A DNA stretch of 11,098 nucleotides from Deltaproteobacteria bacterium (lineage in GTDB: Bacteria; Desulfobacterota; Binatia; UBA9968), in the NCBI GenBank assembly GCA_005879435.1, contig VBKX01000104.1:1-11098 (forward strand), in the 5' to 3' direction. Shown here piece by piece: positions 1 through 7,938 of the stretch (position 1 is the first letter of the stretch; every line of letters begins with the position of its first letter). Under the pieces are notes generated by a model. That model was not told the DNA's origin. It was given only the letters and a program-made list of their open reading frames with translations, and did not search any database. The position numbers and the translations under genes were made by a program.

Positions 1-265
1 AAGAATTGACTCAAGCCCAGTGGCCGGTATAGCGACTCCAGGAACGTGTGAGACCGCGGGTCCCCGAAGCTGGAATCTAGACTTACCGGCTGTGACTCGG
101 ATCAGCGCAATTTCCGCGTGTGCCTACCTGTGAGCCTGGCAATAATTCTTTTCGAGATTGTTCAATATTAGACAGCAACTGTGGCTGAGTAAGCCCAGCA
201 TGAAAATCAATAGCCTCCTATGGCCGCGCTCGAGCGCAACGCTCGCGTGTAAGAAGGAAGGTAAG
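1..265. other. Left-edge intergenic region
   Basis: No gene is supported in this stretch. A TTG-initiated frame enters at 158 and is in frame with the zinc-ribbon gene, but its first 36 codons lack a ribosome binding site and begin inside a palindromic DNA motif that recurs elsewhere, so I treat them as non-coding. A weak sigma70-like pair is possible: TTGACT at 6-11 and TATAGC after 16 bases. A small hairpin (231-236 paired with 240-245, loop CAA) sits just before the ribosome binding site of the next gene and overlaps the self-complementary 226-237. Confidence 0.4.
160..179. promoter_or_regulatory. Palindromic motif, copy 1 of 3
   Basis: The reverse complement reads GTTGCTGTCTAATATTGAAC, identical over all 20 bases to 5233-5252. 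It is related to 9991-10006. The core approximates the palindrome TGTTCAATATTGAACA, which is the form expected of a dimeric regulator's operator. It lies 86 bases upstream of the zinc-ribbon gene start. The regulator is unknown. Confidence 0.45.
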
Positions 266-580
266 ATGGCTTGGTATTCGGTTGATCTGCGAGATGGAGG
301 GGTGCGGCGGGTGACTGAGGAATCCAACGACGTGGACAGCCGGGGTCGTGTTCTGATCGAAGCCGGTTCCGCGAAACGGGCGTGGGCCAAAGCCAACCAT
401 TCGTCGGCTGAGATTGGCAGTGCTGAATGCGAATGCTGCCGTCACGGTTTTTGCAGTGTTTGTGAAGAATGCTCCGTCACAAAACAATACTCGGACTATT
501 GGATTTGTCACCATTGCGGGGAATTAAATCGGCGTGTTCCAAACTTGTACTTAAGGGAGGTGTCTCATGGATTGGGATAA
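266..580 (+). CDS. Small cysteine-rich zinc-ribbon protein
   Basis: This 104-residue protein is of unknown function. The C-terminal half carries eight cysteines (C55, C57, C58, C63, C66, C69, C81, C84) with H60, H82 and H83 among them, including CSVCEEC and CHHCGE pairs. This is enough for one or two structural zinc sites. No signal peptide or membrane segment is visible, so it is probably cytoplasmic. The N-terminal 50 residues look like a separate soluble segment. I chose the ATG at 266 because GAAGGAAGG lies just upstream; the longer TTG frame from 158 has no such site. The 3' end overlaps the next gene by 14 bases, so the two are probably translationally coupled. It could bind nucleic acid or a protein partner; the sequence does not say which. 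Confidence 0.8.
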   Translation: MAWYSVDLRDGGVRRVTEESNDVDSRGRVLIEAGSAKRAWAKANHSSAEIGSAECECCRHGFCSVCEECSVTKQYSDYWICHHCGELNRRVPNLYLREVSHGLG

Positions 581-914
581 AATTAAGCTAGGTGGGTGGA
601 GCGCCCTCGGTGGCGCGGCGGTATTAGCTCTCGTCGGGTTCAACTATGGCGGATGGGTGACCAGCGGGACTGCTGCGGCAATGGCGAAGGAGATTGCTGC
701 GGATGCCGTCGCCGAACGCTTGGGTACGATTTGTGTCGCACAATTTAACCGCGACTCGGACAAGGGCGACAAGCTCAAAGAAATGAAGGGAAAAGATTCT
801 TGGGACAAAGGCCGCTACATAGAAAAGCAGAGTTGGGCGATCATGCCGGGTGAGGATAAGCCCGATAGCAAAGTTGCCGACGCGTGCGCCAAGCATCTTA
901 CTGAGAAAGCGTAA
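567..914 (+). CDS. Small single-pass membrane protein, unknown function
   Basis: This 115-residue protein has a short N-terminal MDWDKIK segment, then one hydrophobic helix at about residues 9-32 rich in Gly and Ala. A charged soluble domain follows that contains two cysteines (C51 and C107). The layout fits a membrane-anchored protein with its C-terminal domain on one face of the inner membrane; the cysteines could form a disulfide if that face is periplasmic. The start at 567 has a strong AAGGGAGG site at 553-560 inside the end of the upstream zinc-ribbon gene. The overlap and shared strand indicate one transcript. I recall similar short hypothetical proteins in several proteobacterial groups, but I know of no assigned function. 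Confidence 0.8.
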   Translation: MDWDKIKLGGWSALGGAAVLALVGFNYGGWVTSGTAAAMAKEIAADAVAERLGTICVAQFNRDSDKGDKLKEMKGKDSWDKGRYIEKQSWAIMPGEDKPDSKVADACAKHLTEKA

Positions 915-930
915 AAGACCCGGGCAGCGA

Positions 931-957
931 TCGCCGGCGAATTGCCGGTGGATTTTT
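931..957 (+). terminator. Intrinsic terminator after the two small plus-strand genes
   Basis: A stem of CGCCGGC against GCCGGTG (932-938 with 944-950, one G-U pair), loop GAATT, is followed by ATTTTT. It lies 17 bases after the stop codon of the membrane-protein gene, where the two-gene unit should end. Confidence 0.75.
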
Positions 958-977
958 CACTAAAATTTGTTCAATCG

Positions 978-1085
978 GTCATTCCCCTCTAAGCCGTCGC
1001 CATGCCTGCGAACGCGGGCATGGCGACGCTTTGGGATTCTTCGATTCCGCGTTGCGCGCGCTATCGCAAGCCGGTCCGGAATGAC
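978..1085. repeat. REP-like palindromic intergenic element
   Basis: The element is bounded by GTCATTCC (978-985) and its exact inverse GGAATGAC (1078-1085). Inside is a strong hairpin: 995-1005 pairs perfectly with 1018-1028, and the inner bases extend the stem around a GAAC loop. The end sequences and the CCTGCGAACGCGGG centre resemble the widespread bacterial GTCATTCC..CGCG..GGAAT type of dispersed intergenic repeat. It lies between two convergent transcription units and may also act as a bidirectional terminator. Confidence 0.55.
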
Positions 1086-1119
1086 GTTGAAGTTACATGA
1101 TTAATTTTGACACGCCGCG

Positions 1120-1470
1120 CTAAATCTTCTTTGCTCTCTCACTCTTGGAAAAACATCGATCTAAAAAAACTCCCAGCGGGCGGCTCCGCTGCTGTCTGAG
1201 AATCCCCGCGAGCTCGCCTTTATTGAGCCAGATTCCTTCACAGTTTTCACAGCGTTCTAAATCGAATCCCATAAATCGGTACTTTGCGAATTGCCCTGAA
1301 CACTTGGGGCAAGTCGCCATCTGCGTTTCCCGCCGGTCCGCTTCAGCCTTGTGAAATTCGAACTTCATATCTTCGACCAGCTCATGTTCTTTCGCGGTAA
1401 AATAACTATCTTCGTTGGCGTGCTCGTCGAACTGCGGTTCATCTCCGGGCCGCCGCGTTGCGCTCTTCAT
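1120..1470 (-). CDS. zf-TFIIB-type zinc-finger protein
   Basis: This 116-residue protein has a central Cys4 zinc ribbon: C54-x2-C57 in MATCPKCSG and C74-x2-C77 in ERCENCEGIWLNKGEL. This is the signature of the bacterial zf-TFIIB family (TFIIB-like zinc finger); its cellular role is not established. The N-terminal 50 residues are charged and acidic and probably helical or disordered; the C-terminus is basic. I chose the ATG at 1470 because GGGAG lies 8 bases upstream. An in-frame start 19 codons earlier lacks a comparable site. It follows ftsH by 65 bases on the same strand and may be the last gene of that transcript. Nothing links it directly to FtsH. Confidence 0.85.
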   Translation of the reverse strand: MKSATRRPGDEPQFDEHANEDSYFTAKEHELVEDMKFEFHKAEADRRETQMATCPKCSGQFAKYRFMGFDLERCENCEGIWLNKGELAGILRQQRSRPLGVFLDRCFSKSERAKKI

Positions 1471-1535
1471 ATTTCGCTCTCCCGATTTCATTGAATCATC
1501 GCCGGTCAACGCACCACTCATCGCCAATCCAGCAG

Positions 1536-3635
<2,100 letters not shown>

Positions 3636-3769
3636 GTGTAACTCAGCTTTCTTTTTGAAAGACTCCTGGTCTCCCGAAGCCGATTCTCGCAAAGTGATAA
3701 GAGCGTGAAACTTTCGGCGCCGGCTCATTCCTCACGTGCTCACGAACCGCCGGCTCGGTTTTCTTCGCG

Positions 3770-4339
3770 CTACACTTTTCGATAACGGCCGACGTACTCC
3801 TCGTAGAGCCCTTCTTTGCCTTTGGCCTGTAACTCGCGCGAGCGGTCCGTGAGAACCTTTTTGTCTTCGACAAAAGCCTTCCTGGTAAATCCTAAATTGC
3901 CGGGATGAGTTCCGGTGTCCATGCGAATCGCGTCGCAAGGACAGGCTTCGACGCAAAAACCGCAATAGATGCAGCGCAATGTATCGATTTCATAGCGCAC
4001 CGCGTACTTCTCGACCGGATTACGCGGATCTTCTCCGGCCTCGATGTAGATACACTCAGCCGGGCAAGCAGTTGCGCAAAGAAAACAAGCTGTGCAGTTG
4101 GCGGTGTCATCCGCGCCGAGAGTTAGACGGTGACGGCCGCGAAAGGTGTCCGGGTAAGAAGCTCTTTCCTCCGGATATTGCACCGTGACATCAGCTTGAC
4201 TGGATTTCGCTAAACCGAAGGCATGCAAAATATGAATGCTCAGATTACGCCAAAAGTGGTAACCGGTTACTGAGAGACCGCGCACGATCTCAGGCAGGTA
4301 CGCTCTTTCCCAGAGCGACAGGTATTCAATTCTTTTCAT
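3770..4339 (-). CDS. nuoI: NADH-quinone oxidoreductase subunit I (NuoI)
   Basis: NuoI is the peripheral-arm subunit of respiratory complex I that carries clusters N6a and N6b, relaying electrons toward NuoB. The 189-residue protein has two canonical [4Fe-4S] motifs: C82-x2-C85-x2-C88-x3-C92-P and C123-x2-C126-x2-C129-x3-C133-P. They lie in the family contexts CTACFLCATACPAECI and CIYCGFCVEACPCDAIRM. The N-terminal amphipathic segment and QYPEE..YPDTFRGRHRL stretch also fit NuoI. I chose the ATG at 4339 rather than the GTG at 4348 because GAGAG lies just before it. It starts 38 bases after the ferredoxin gene, so the two are likely cotranscribed. No other complex I gene adjoins it, which is unusual because nuoI normally sits between nuoH and nuoJ. 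Confidence 0.95.
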   Translation of the reverse strand: MKRIEYLSLWERAYLPEIVRGLSVTGYHFWRNLSIHILHAFGLAKSSQADVTVQYPEERASYPDTFRGRHRLTLGADDTANCTACFLCATACPAECIYIEAGEDPRNPVEKYAVRYEIDTLRCIYCGFCVEACPCDAIRMDTGTHPGNLGFTRKAFVEDKKVLTDRSRELQAKGKEGLYEEYVGRYRKV

Positions 4340-4377
4340 CGCTCTCACTCGATGGAAAAAGGTATTTCGTTGGTCGT

Positions 4378-4953
4378 TTAGTCGCCGCCCATGTAGAGTT
4401 CAATTTGTTTTTTTTCCAGCCGTCGTTTTTCGTCGGCGTCCATGACGTACACGCCGTTCACCTCATCGATTTTTTCGCGCTCATAGAAATTCTTGGACAG
4501 CTCGGCGCCCTCGTCGAATTCGTACATTTTTATCGCATCCCAGGGGCAGATTTTTTTATCGAGCCGATCGTCGGACTCCGTGCCAATCAGCTCGAGCTGA
4601 AATTTCTTCGGCAGCTTGTTCTCTTCGACCGGCTTTTTGGAGCCGTCGTAATATCTTCCGGCATACTCGCGGAAGATTTCGCCGGTTTCTTTGTGCCGAT
4701 GGATCTTGGTTAAATCGTCGCTGAAACACATCTGGCAGCCGATGCACTTGTCGTTGTCGACCCAGACTCGATACGGCTTCAGTCCGCCGGCGGGGGTTTC
4801 CTCATAGAGTAAATTAATGCAGTTTTCTACCGGGCAGTGCAGCTCGCATAGAGGCGAGCCGGCGCAGCTACTGCAATTTTCGTCCATCACCGCAAGTAGC
4901 GCCGTGCCTTTACGTTTTTTCTTTTCTTCAGGTTGCGCCGTCAGATCTGGCAT
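4378..4953 (-). CDS. 4Fe-4S ferredoxin-like protein with interrupted second cluster motif
   Basis: This 191-residue cytoplasmic-type iron-sulfur protein is probably an electron carrier or an accessory to complex I. A lysine-rich N-terminus precedes the first motif C27-x2-C30-x5-C36-x3-C40-P (extra C45). The second motif begins normally as C70-IG-C73-QM-C76, but the expected closing CP comes only at C136-P137, in KKICPWDAIKM. About 59 residues (F77-I135) replace the usual three, so the cluster site appears split by an inserted charged, Tyr-rich segment. A charged tail of some 45 residues follows. The ATG at 4953 is supported by GGAGA upstream; the longer frame to 5055 has no such site. The immediate neighbour is nuoI. 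I do not recognise a named family. Confidence 0.85.
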   Translation of the reverse strand: MPDLTAQPEEKKKRKGTALLAVMDENCSSCAGSPLCELHCPVENCINLLYEETPAGGLKPYRVWVDNDKCIGCQMCFSDDLTKIHRHKETGEIFREYAGRYYDGSKKPVEENKLPKKFQLELIGTESDDRLDKKICPWDAIKMYEFDEGAELSKNFYEREKIDEVNGVYVMDADEKRRLEKKQIELYMGGD

Positions 4954-5071
4954 GCTTTCTCTCCAGCAGGTTACTTGACACCTCTCTTTGACGCCTGCAT
5001 TCGTCCTTATCGTGCCCGTGAAACTTGACCGGTGAATCAATCCGAGCACGATCACGTGTCACGCACGCAGC

Positions 5072-5121
5072 GGTTTCTGGCAACTGGTCTAATAACGACC
5101 TAAGAACCTCATGGTTATCTT
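5072..5121 (-). pseudogene. Remnant of a duplicated nuoB translation-start region
   Basis: This 50-base stretch matches the start of intact nuoB (7541-7590) at 42 of 50 positions without gaps. The match covers about 20 bases of leader, the ribosome binding site and the first ten or so codons, on the same strand. The start codon is AGG instead of ATG and AGGAGG has become TGAGG, so this copy should not be translated as NuoB. I see no similarity to nuoB beyond these limits. It lies about 120 bases upstream of the ferredoxin gene. Confidence 0.7.
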
Positions 5122-5174
5122 TGACTACGGAGCGCGCGCAAAATCAGGGAATAGCCGGGCACACGCTGACCGCG

Positions 5175-5190
5175 TCAAAGGGCCTGCCAA
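5175..5190 (-). promoter_or_regulatory. Possible sigma54 -24/-12 promoter
   Basis: The minus strand reads TTGGCAGGCCCTTTGA. The sigma54 consensus is TGGCACG-N4-TTGC, so this keeps TGGCA and TTG in register but ends GA instead of GC. It lies between the palindromic motif (5233-5252) and the ferredoxin gene, in the right orientation. It is a single near-match found by eye. Confidence 0.25.
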
Positions 5191-5232
5191 AAACAAGACT
5201 TTTCGATCTAAACGTACCATGAATGGGAAAGG

Positions 5233-5252
5233 GTTGCTGTCTAATATTGAAC
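5233..5252. promoter_or_regulatory. Palindromic motif, copy 2 of 3
   Basis: GTTGCTGTCTAATATTGAAC is exactly the reverse complement of 160-179. It lies 43-62 bases upstream of the possible sigma54 promoter and 280 bases upstream of the ferredoxin gene. It could be an activator or repressor site for that unit. Confidence 0.45.
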
Positions 5253-5610
5253 GAGTCTAAACAGAATTATCGCGGTTCCAATTGCCGAAACAGCCGCGCT
5301 GAATGACCGAGGGATTTGCTAAGTGCACGAGCACGAATCACGGCTTTTCCTCAATTCGACGAGCACGTCCCATGAACACGGCATTTTCTCTACATGTTGA
5401 CGGTTCTGCTCGATGACGTTTCACGAGCACGGTCCCGTTCGTAAACGATCCGAAGTTCAGTCGTGAGTCTACGGATTCAGCAAGGATCTCCTTAGAACAA
5501 GCCATCCCTTTCAAAGGTAGTGACTCATTTTGAATCGAAGAGGGACCGCAATTATTTCAGCCAAACAAACATGACACTCTTACTCGATCACAGGGGTTAG
5601 GCGTAACGAC

Positions 5611-5838
5611 TTATGACGGCGAGGGAAGGTCATCGATCCATGCCTTCGCCAAGTCTATCATGTGCTTTTCTGTTTCCCGCCAACTGTCGAAATTATGAAG
5701 AGGGCCAATTATCGTGTGCGATCCTTGCTGACCGTCAGCTTCCCAACTGATGTCAGCGATAGGAACCCAAAATCTAGTATTTTCGTCGAACCGAGCGGAG
5801 ACAACGATGAGCGGATTTTTGTAGAACAAATTGGCCAT
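5611..5838 (-). CDS. Small unknown protein, YKN/WID family, copy A
   Basis: This 75-residue soluble protein is of unknown function. It shares the framework of the two other small proteins in the window: FYKNPLIV near the start, an aromatic FWVP around residues 23-26, a polar middle, and a C-terminal helix ending LAKAWIDD. It is the most divergent of the three. The length and pattern suggest a small alpha/beta domain: strands first, then one helix. The start has a strong GGGAGG site. It lies 221 bases downstream of the ABM-domain gene, an arrangement repeated by copy C and a decayed ABM gene. Acidic residues dominate the C-terminus. Small DUF domains such as DUF6566 have a comparable layout, but I cannot claim membership. 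Confidence 0.75.
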   Translation of the reverse strand: MANLFYKNPLIVVSARFDENTRFWVPIADISWEADGQQGSHTIIGPLHNFDSWRETEKHMIDLAKAWIDDLPSPS

Positions 5839-5919
5839 ACGGCCCTCCCTGTTCGGGGCTTTCGGTCACCGCTGAACGGGCTTTTCAAGTTCGGACAAAT
5901 GTTGGATTGGCTTCGGCAT

Positions 5920-5957
5920 GTTGCGATGCAACCGCTTATTGTTAGCTACATAACAAT
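5920..5957. other. Two adjacent hairpins between the ABM gene and small protein A
   Basis: GTTGC-GAT-GCAAC (5920-5932) and ATTGTTA-GCTACA-TAACAAT (5938-5957) are both perfect inverted repeats. They lie in the 221-base gap between two minus-strand genes. Neither has a clear downstream U tract on the minus strand, so they may be processing or operator sites rather than terminators. Confidence 0.35.
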
Positions 5958-6016
5958 TTAAGATGCGCTACTATCCTTTCAAACTTGTGCTTTTCCGCGG
6001 CTATTCAATACGACCC

Positions 6017-6039
6017 GGAGAGGGGATAGCCCCCTCCCC
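6017..6039 (-). terminator. GC-rich hairpin downstream of the ABM gene
   Basis: GGAGAGGGG (6017-6025), loop ATAG, pairs with CCCC and, after a bulged C, with TCCCC (one mismatch). It lies about 20 bases after the ABM gene stop on the minus strand. No U run follows, so it is a weak terminator candidate or an mRNA 3' stabilising structure. Confidence 0.35.
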
Positions 6040-6059
6040 GAACCGGAAGGCCTCTCTAG

Positions 6060-6377
6060 TTAGGCCGCTCTGGCTGCGATCTGGTGGGAAGTCGAATTGG
6101 CGACCTCAAAGGACTCCACTTTCGGAGTGCCCTCAACCACCTTGGACAGGGTCTTCAAGACCTCTTGATATTTCTCGCGGTTGTAAGCTTCCGCGTCTTC
6201 TTTTCTATCCCAGAAACTAATGGCTACTGCATCGTTACGTTCCGGGGCGATGAGGGTGATCTCATCCTTAAATCCCTTTTGTTTGCGGGGCACGGGAATT
6301 ACCTCGTTCTCGAGAGTTTGGGTAAACTCCTTCGCACTATTGACCTTCAGCTTCATACTGACGTTGCGAGTATACAT
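6060..6377 (-). CDS. ABM-domain (antibiotic biosynthesis monooxygenase-like) protein
   Basis: This 105-residue protein resembles the dimeric alpha/beta-barrel family that includes ABM monooxygenases and many uncharacterised stress proteins. Supporting features are an N-terminal strand RNVSMKLKV, helix AKEFTQTLENEVIPV, the QKGFKDEI strand, the VAISFWDRKEDAEAY segment where such domains place a strand then helix, and a final VESFEV strand. No catalytic residues can be assigned, so a monooxygenase activity should not be assumed. The start has a near-perfect AAGGAGGT at 5-base spacing. A conserved structured element (6421-6495) lies immediately upstream. A second, ruined copy lies at 10600-10888, and in both places a small YKN/WID gene follows about 200 bases downstream. 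Confidence 0.85.
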   Translation of the reverse strand: MYTRNVSMKLKVNSAKEFTQTLENEVIPVPRKQKGFKDEITLIAPERNDAVAISFWDRKEDAEAYNREKYQEVLKTLSKVVEGTPKVESFEVANSTSHQIAARAA

Positions 6378-6715
6378 ATCAACCTCCTTGGTTGGACTGG
6401 TGATAGGGTGGAGGATTTTTGGCTTACGTGAAGAATTTCAGGTAACCGAGGAAGGGAACCCTAGGACTGACTTTCTTAACAGTAGTCACTAAGCACCCGT
6501 TGTCAACCCGAATCTCCAAGACGCCCCGAGCAAATCCACTTGTCCGAGGAAAGGAATGTCAATCTTGCGGTCGTTCGCCGTACGCTGATAATCTGCGTGA
6601 TCGCTAGAAGGGCATCCATCCTGACAACGGGAATCAAAATCGAATTGTGTAATGGCCTTCTAAGACACCCTTGGTTCTAAGGATAGACAGCGGGCGTTCT
6701 GTGGCCTGGGCTTCC
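6378..6715. other. 338-base leader region of the ABM gene
   Basis: No gene is supported. It contains the conserved element at 6421-6495 and a sigma70-like pair on the minus strand: TTGACA (6501-6506) and TACTGT (6479-6484) with a 16-base spacer. If that promoter is real, transcription would begin inside the element and cut off its 5' stem strand, so the promoter and the RNA interpretation partly conflict. An imperfect hairpin (6677-6683 with 6713-6719) overlaps the stop codon of the Fe-S carrier gene. Confidence 0.4.
6421..6495 (-). promoter_or_regulatory. Conserved structured leader element, copy 1
   Basis: 6421-6469 matches 8538-8586 at 44 of 49 positions without gaps. On the minus strand it contains UAGGGUUCCC and a GGUUAC...GUAAGCC hairpin. 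Distal pairing is also possible: GCTTA and GTG (6422-6430) pair with CAC and TAAGC (6487-6494) around a bulged base. It ends 43 bases before the ABM gene start. It could be a cis-regulatory RNA, a protein operator or a small mobile repeat; its position upstream of genes in both copies favours regulation. Confidence 0.5.
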
Positions 6716-7042
6716 TTAGGTGCTGAAAGAAGTGCCGCAACCGCAGGTTCCTTTGACGTTGGGGTTGTTGAACACGAAACCCGATCGCATCAACTCGTCT
6801 TTATAATCCATCTCGGTCCCGTCCAGATGAAGCATGCTCTTCGCGCCGAGCAAGACGCGGACGCCATTTTTCTCAAAGACCTTATCTTCTGCCGCGGCAG
6901 AATCAATTTCCATTTTGTACCCGTAGCCGGAGCAGCCGCCCTCGACAACGTTGACGCGCAGCCCATGCCCTTCGTTTGCCCCGGTGAGGAGCTTGCGGAT
7001 CTTTTCCGTGGCGCGATCGGTGATTGTTATTTCTCCAGGCAT
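6716..7042 (-). CDS. erpA: HesB/IscA-type iron-sulfur cluster insertion protein (ErpA-like)
   Basis: This A-type carrier receives Fe-S clusters from the assembly scaffold and passes them to apo-enzymes. The 108-residue length is normal for the family. The three invariant cysteines are present: C37 in EGGCSGYGY, and C100 and C102 in the C-terminal GTCGCG. The strand pattern GLRVNVVEGG.. GYKMEID and the NPNVKGTCGCG end are typical. ErpA and IscA differ little in sequence, so the symbol is tentative. The start is supported by AGGAGA nine bases upstream. It begins 33 bases after nuoB on the same strand, so the two are probably cotranscribed. NuoB holds cluster N2, which makes it a natural client. 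Confidence 0.9.
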   Translation of the reverse strand: MPGEITITDRATEKIRKLLTGANEGHGLRVNVVEGGCSGYGYKMEIDSAAAEDKVFEKNGVRVLLGAKSMLHLDGTEMDYKDELMRSGFVFNNPNVKGTCGCGTSFST

Positions 7043-7075
7043 GGCAGAAGATCTCCTTTCTGTGGGCGACAGAGC

Positions 7076-7570
7076 TCACGCTGATAACGGGGTGTCTTTT
7101 ACCAGCCATTTCTCCTGCATGATCTTGTCCTGGATTCTCAGAAGCCCCTCGGTCAAGGCTTCGGGACGCGGCGGACAGCCGGGAACATAGACGTCGACGG
7201 GAATGATTTTGTCCACGCCTTTGCAGACCGAATAGGCGAGCTGAAAAAGCCCGCCGCAGTTGGCGCAGCTTCCCATCGAGATGACGTACTTCGGATCAGG
7301 CATCTGATCGTAAAGGAGCTTGGTGCGCTTGGCCATTTTGTAGGTCAATGTGCCGGCGACGATCATCAGATCGGACTGTCGCGGCGTGGCCCGCGGCACA
7401 GCGCCGAAGCGATCGATATCGGCACGCGGTCCTCCGGTCTGCATCAACTCGATGGCGCAACAGGCCAAGCCGAACAACATGTACCACTGCGACGAGGCGC
7501 GGCCCCAGTTGAGCAGCTCGTCGACCTTTGTCGTAAAAACGGTTTCCGGTAACTGGTTCAATAACGACAT
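7076..7570 (-). CDS. nuoB: NADH-quinone oxidoreductase subunit B (NuoB)
   Basis: NuoB holds cluster N2, the last [4Fe-4S] cluster of complex I before quinone. The 164-residue protein has the N2 ligands: tandem C37-C38 in FGLACCAIEL, C102 in MGSCANCGG and C132 in VPGCPPRPE. The diagnostic RFGAVPRATPRQSDLMIVAGT block separates it from hydrogenase small subunits. The start has AGGAGG at 6-base spacing. It follows small protein B by 36 bases and precedes the Fe-S carrier gene by 33, giving a likely unit membrane protein - small B - nuoB - erpA. It is not next to nuoA or nuoC, its usual partners. The first codons and leader recur as a dead fragment at 5072-5121. Confidence 0.96.
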   Translation of the reverse strand: MSLLNQLPETVFTTKVDELLNWGRASSQWYMLFGLACCAIELMQTGGPRADIDRFGAVPRATPRQSDLMIVAGTLTYKMAKRTKLLYDQMPDPKYVISMGSCANCGGLFQLAYSVCKGVDKIIPVDVYVPGCPPRPEALTEGLLRIQDKIMQEKWLVKDTPLSA

Positions 7571-7606
7571 AAAAACCTCCTGGTCATCTTTTATGCTAGA
7601 TAACCG

Positions 7607-7834
7607 TCAATTCTTATCGATCCAATGCATGGCGTCTTGCAGGGCAAACTCGTCGGCTTCATTTTCACTCCAAAACGTTTTGTCGAGTTGAGCGTGATGC
7701 GCTGGAACGCCGCTGGTTTGGTTTTTGGCATCCGGACGCGTCACGGTATACTGCGGAATCCAGCTGCCTTTGGTTTCTCGCTGAAACGATTCACTGAGAA
7801 TGAGCCAGTTCTTGTATGAAATGCTGCTTTTCAT
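7607..7834 (-). CDS. Small unknown protein, YKN/WID family, copy B
   Basis: This 75-residue soluble protein is a clear paralogue of copy C (10140-10406): 39 of 75 residues are identical by my ungapped hand count. The shared blocks are SYKNxLI, ESFQRE, G[ST]WIPQY and FALQxAMxWIDK. The function is unknown. The upstream bases also resemble those of copy C, but its ribosome binding site is weaker (GAGG lies about 16 bases from the ATG). It sits 36 bases before nuoB and 104 bases after the two-helix membrane protein gene, so it is probably cotranscribed with both. Predicted pattern: beta strands, then a single C-terminal helix. Confidence 0.8.
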   Translation of the reverse strand: MKSSISYKNWLILSESFQRETKGSWIPQYTVTRPDAKNQTSGVPAHHAQLDKTFWSENEADEFALQDAMHWIDKN

Positions 7835-7938
7835 TTTTCGTTCTTTGCCTCATCGTCGATGAAGATCGTCTCGTGTTCGCTATTTACGTACGGCTAAGCC
7901 CCACAATCGCTGCGTACCACCCAACAACCTTTTGCCGT

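Larger units (their letters stand above)
4954..5610. other. 657-base region without a supported gene
   Basis: No open frame here looks coding. It holds a decayed copy of the nuoB translation start (5072-5121), a possible sigma54 promoter (5175-5190) and a palindromic motif (5233-5252). ACGAGCACG also occurs three times, at 5327, 5359 and 5423, with spacings of 32 and 64 bases. Both the nuoB fragment and the candidate promoter point toward the ferredoxin-nuoI genes, so this is probably their control region plus debris of older genes. Confidence 0.5.

Noticed and set aside
158..580. Longer 140-residue form of the zinc-ribbon protein from TTG 158
   Set aside because: There is no ribosome site, the first codons are the repeated palindromic DNA motif, and the ATG at 266 has a clear GAAGGAAGG.
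5025..5222. 65-codon plus-strand frame
   Set aside because: It is antisense to the nuoB-start remnant and has no ribosome site or protein-like pattern.
5327..5431. CRISPR array
   Set aside because: The repeat is only 9 bases and the fourth expected position (5391) is empty; there are no cas genes.
6421..6495. Guanidine-I (ykkC) riboswitch, because of UAGGGUUCC on the minus strand
   Set aside because: The second conserved block expected after it (CUGGUCCGAGAG type) is absent, and the downstream hairpin differs in both copies.
7076..7570. [NiFe]-hydrogenase small subunit instead of NuoB
   Set aside because: The tandem CC and the RFGAVPRATPRQSDLMIVAGT block are specific to NuoB, and no hydrogenase large subunit is present.
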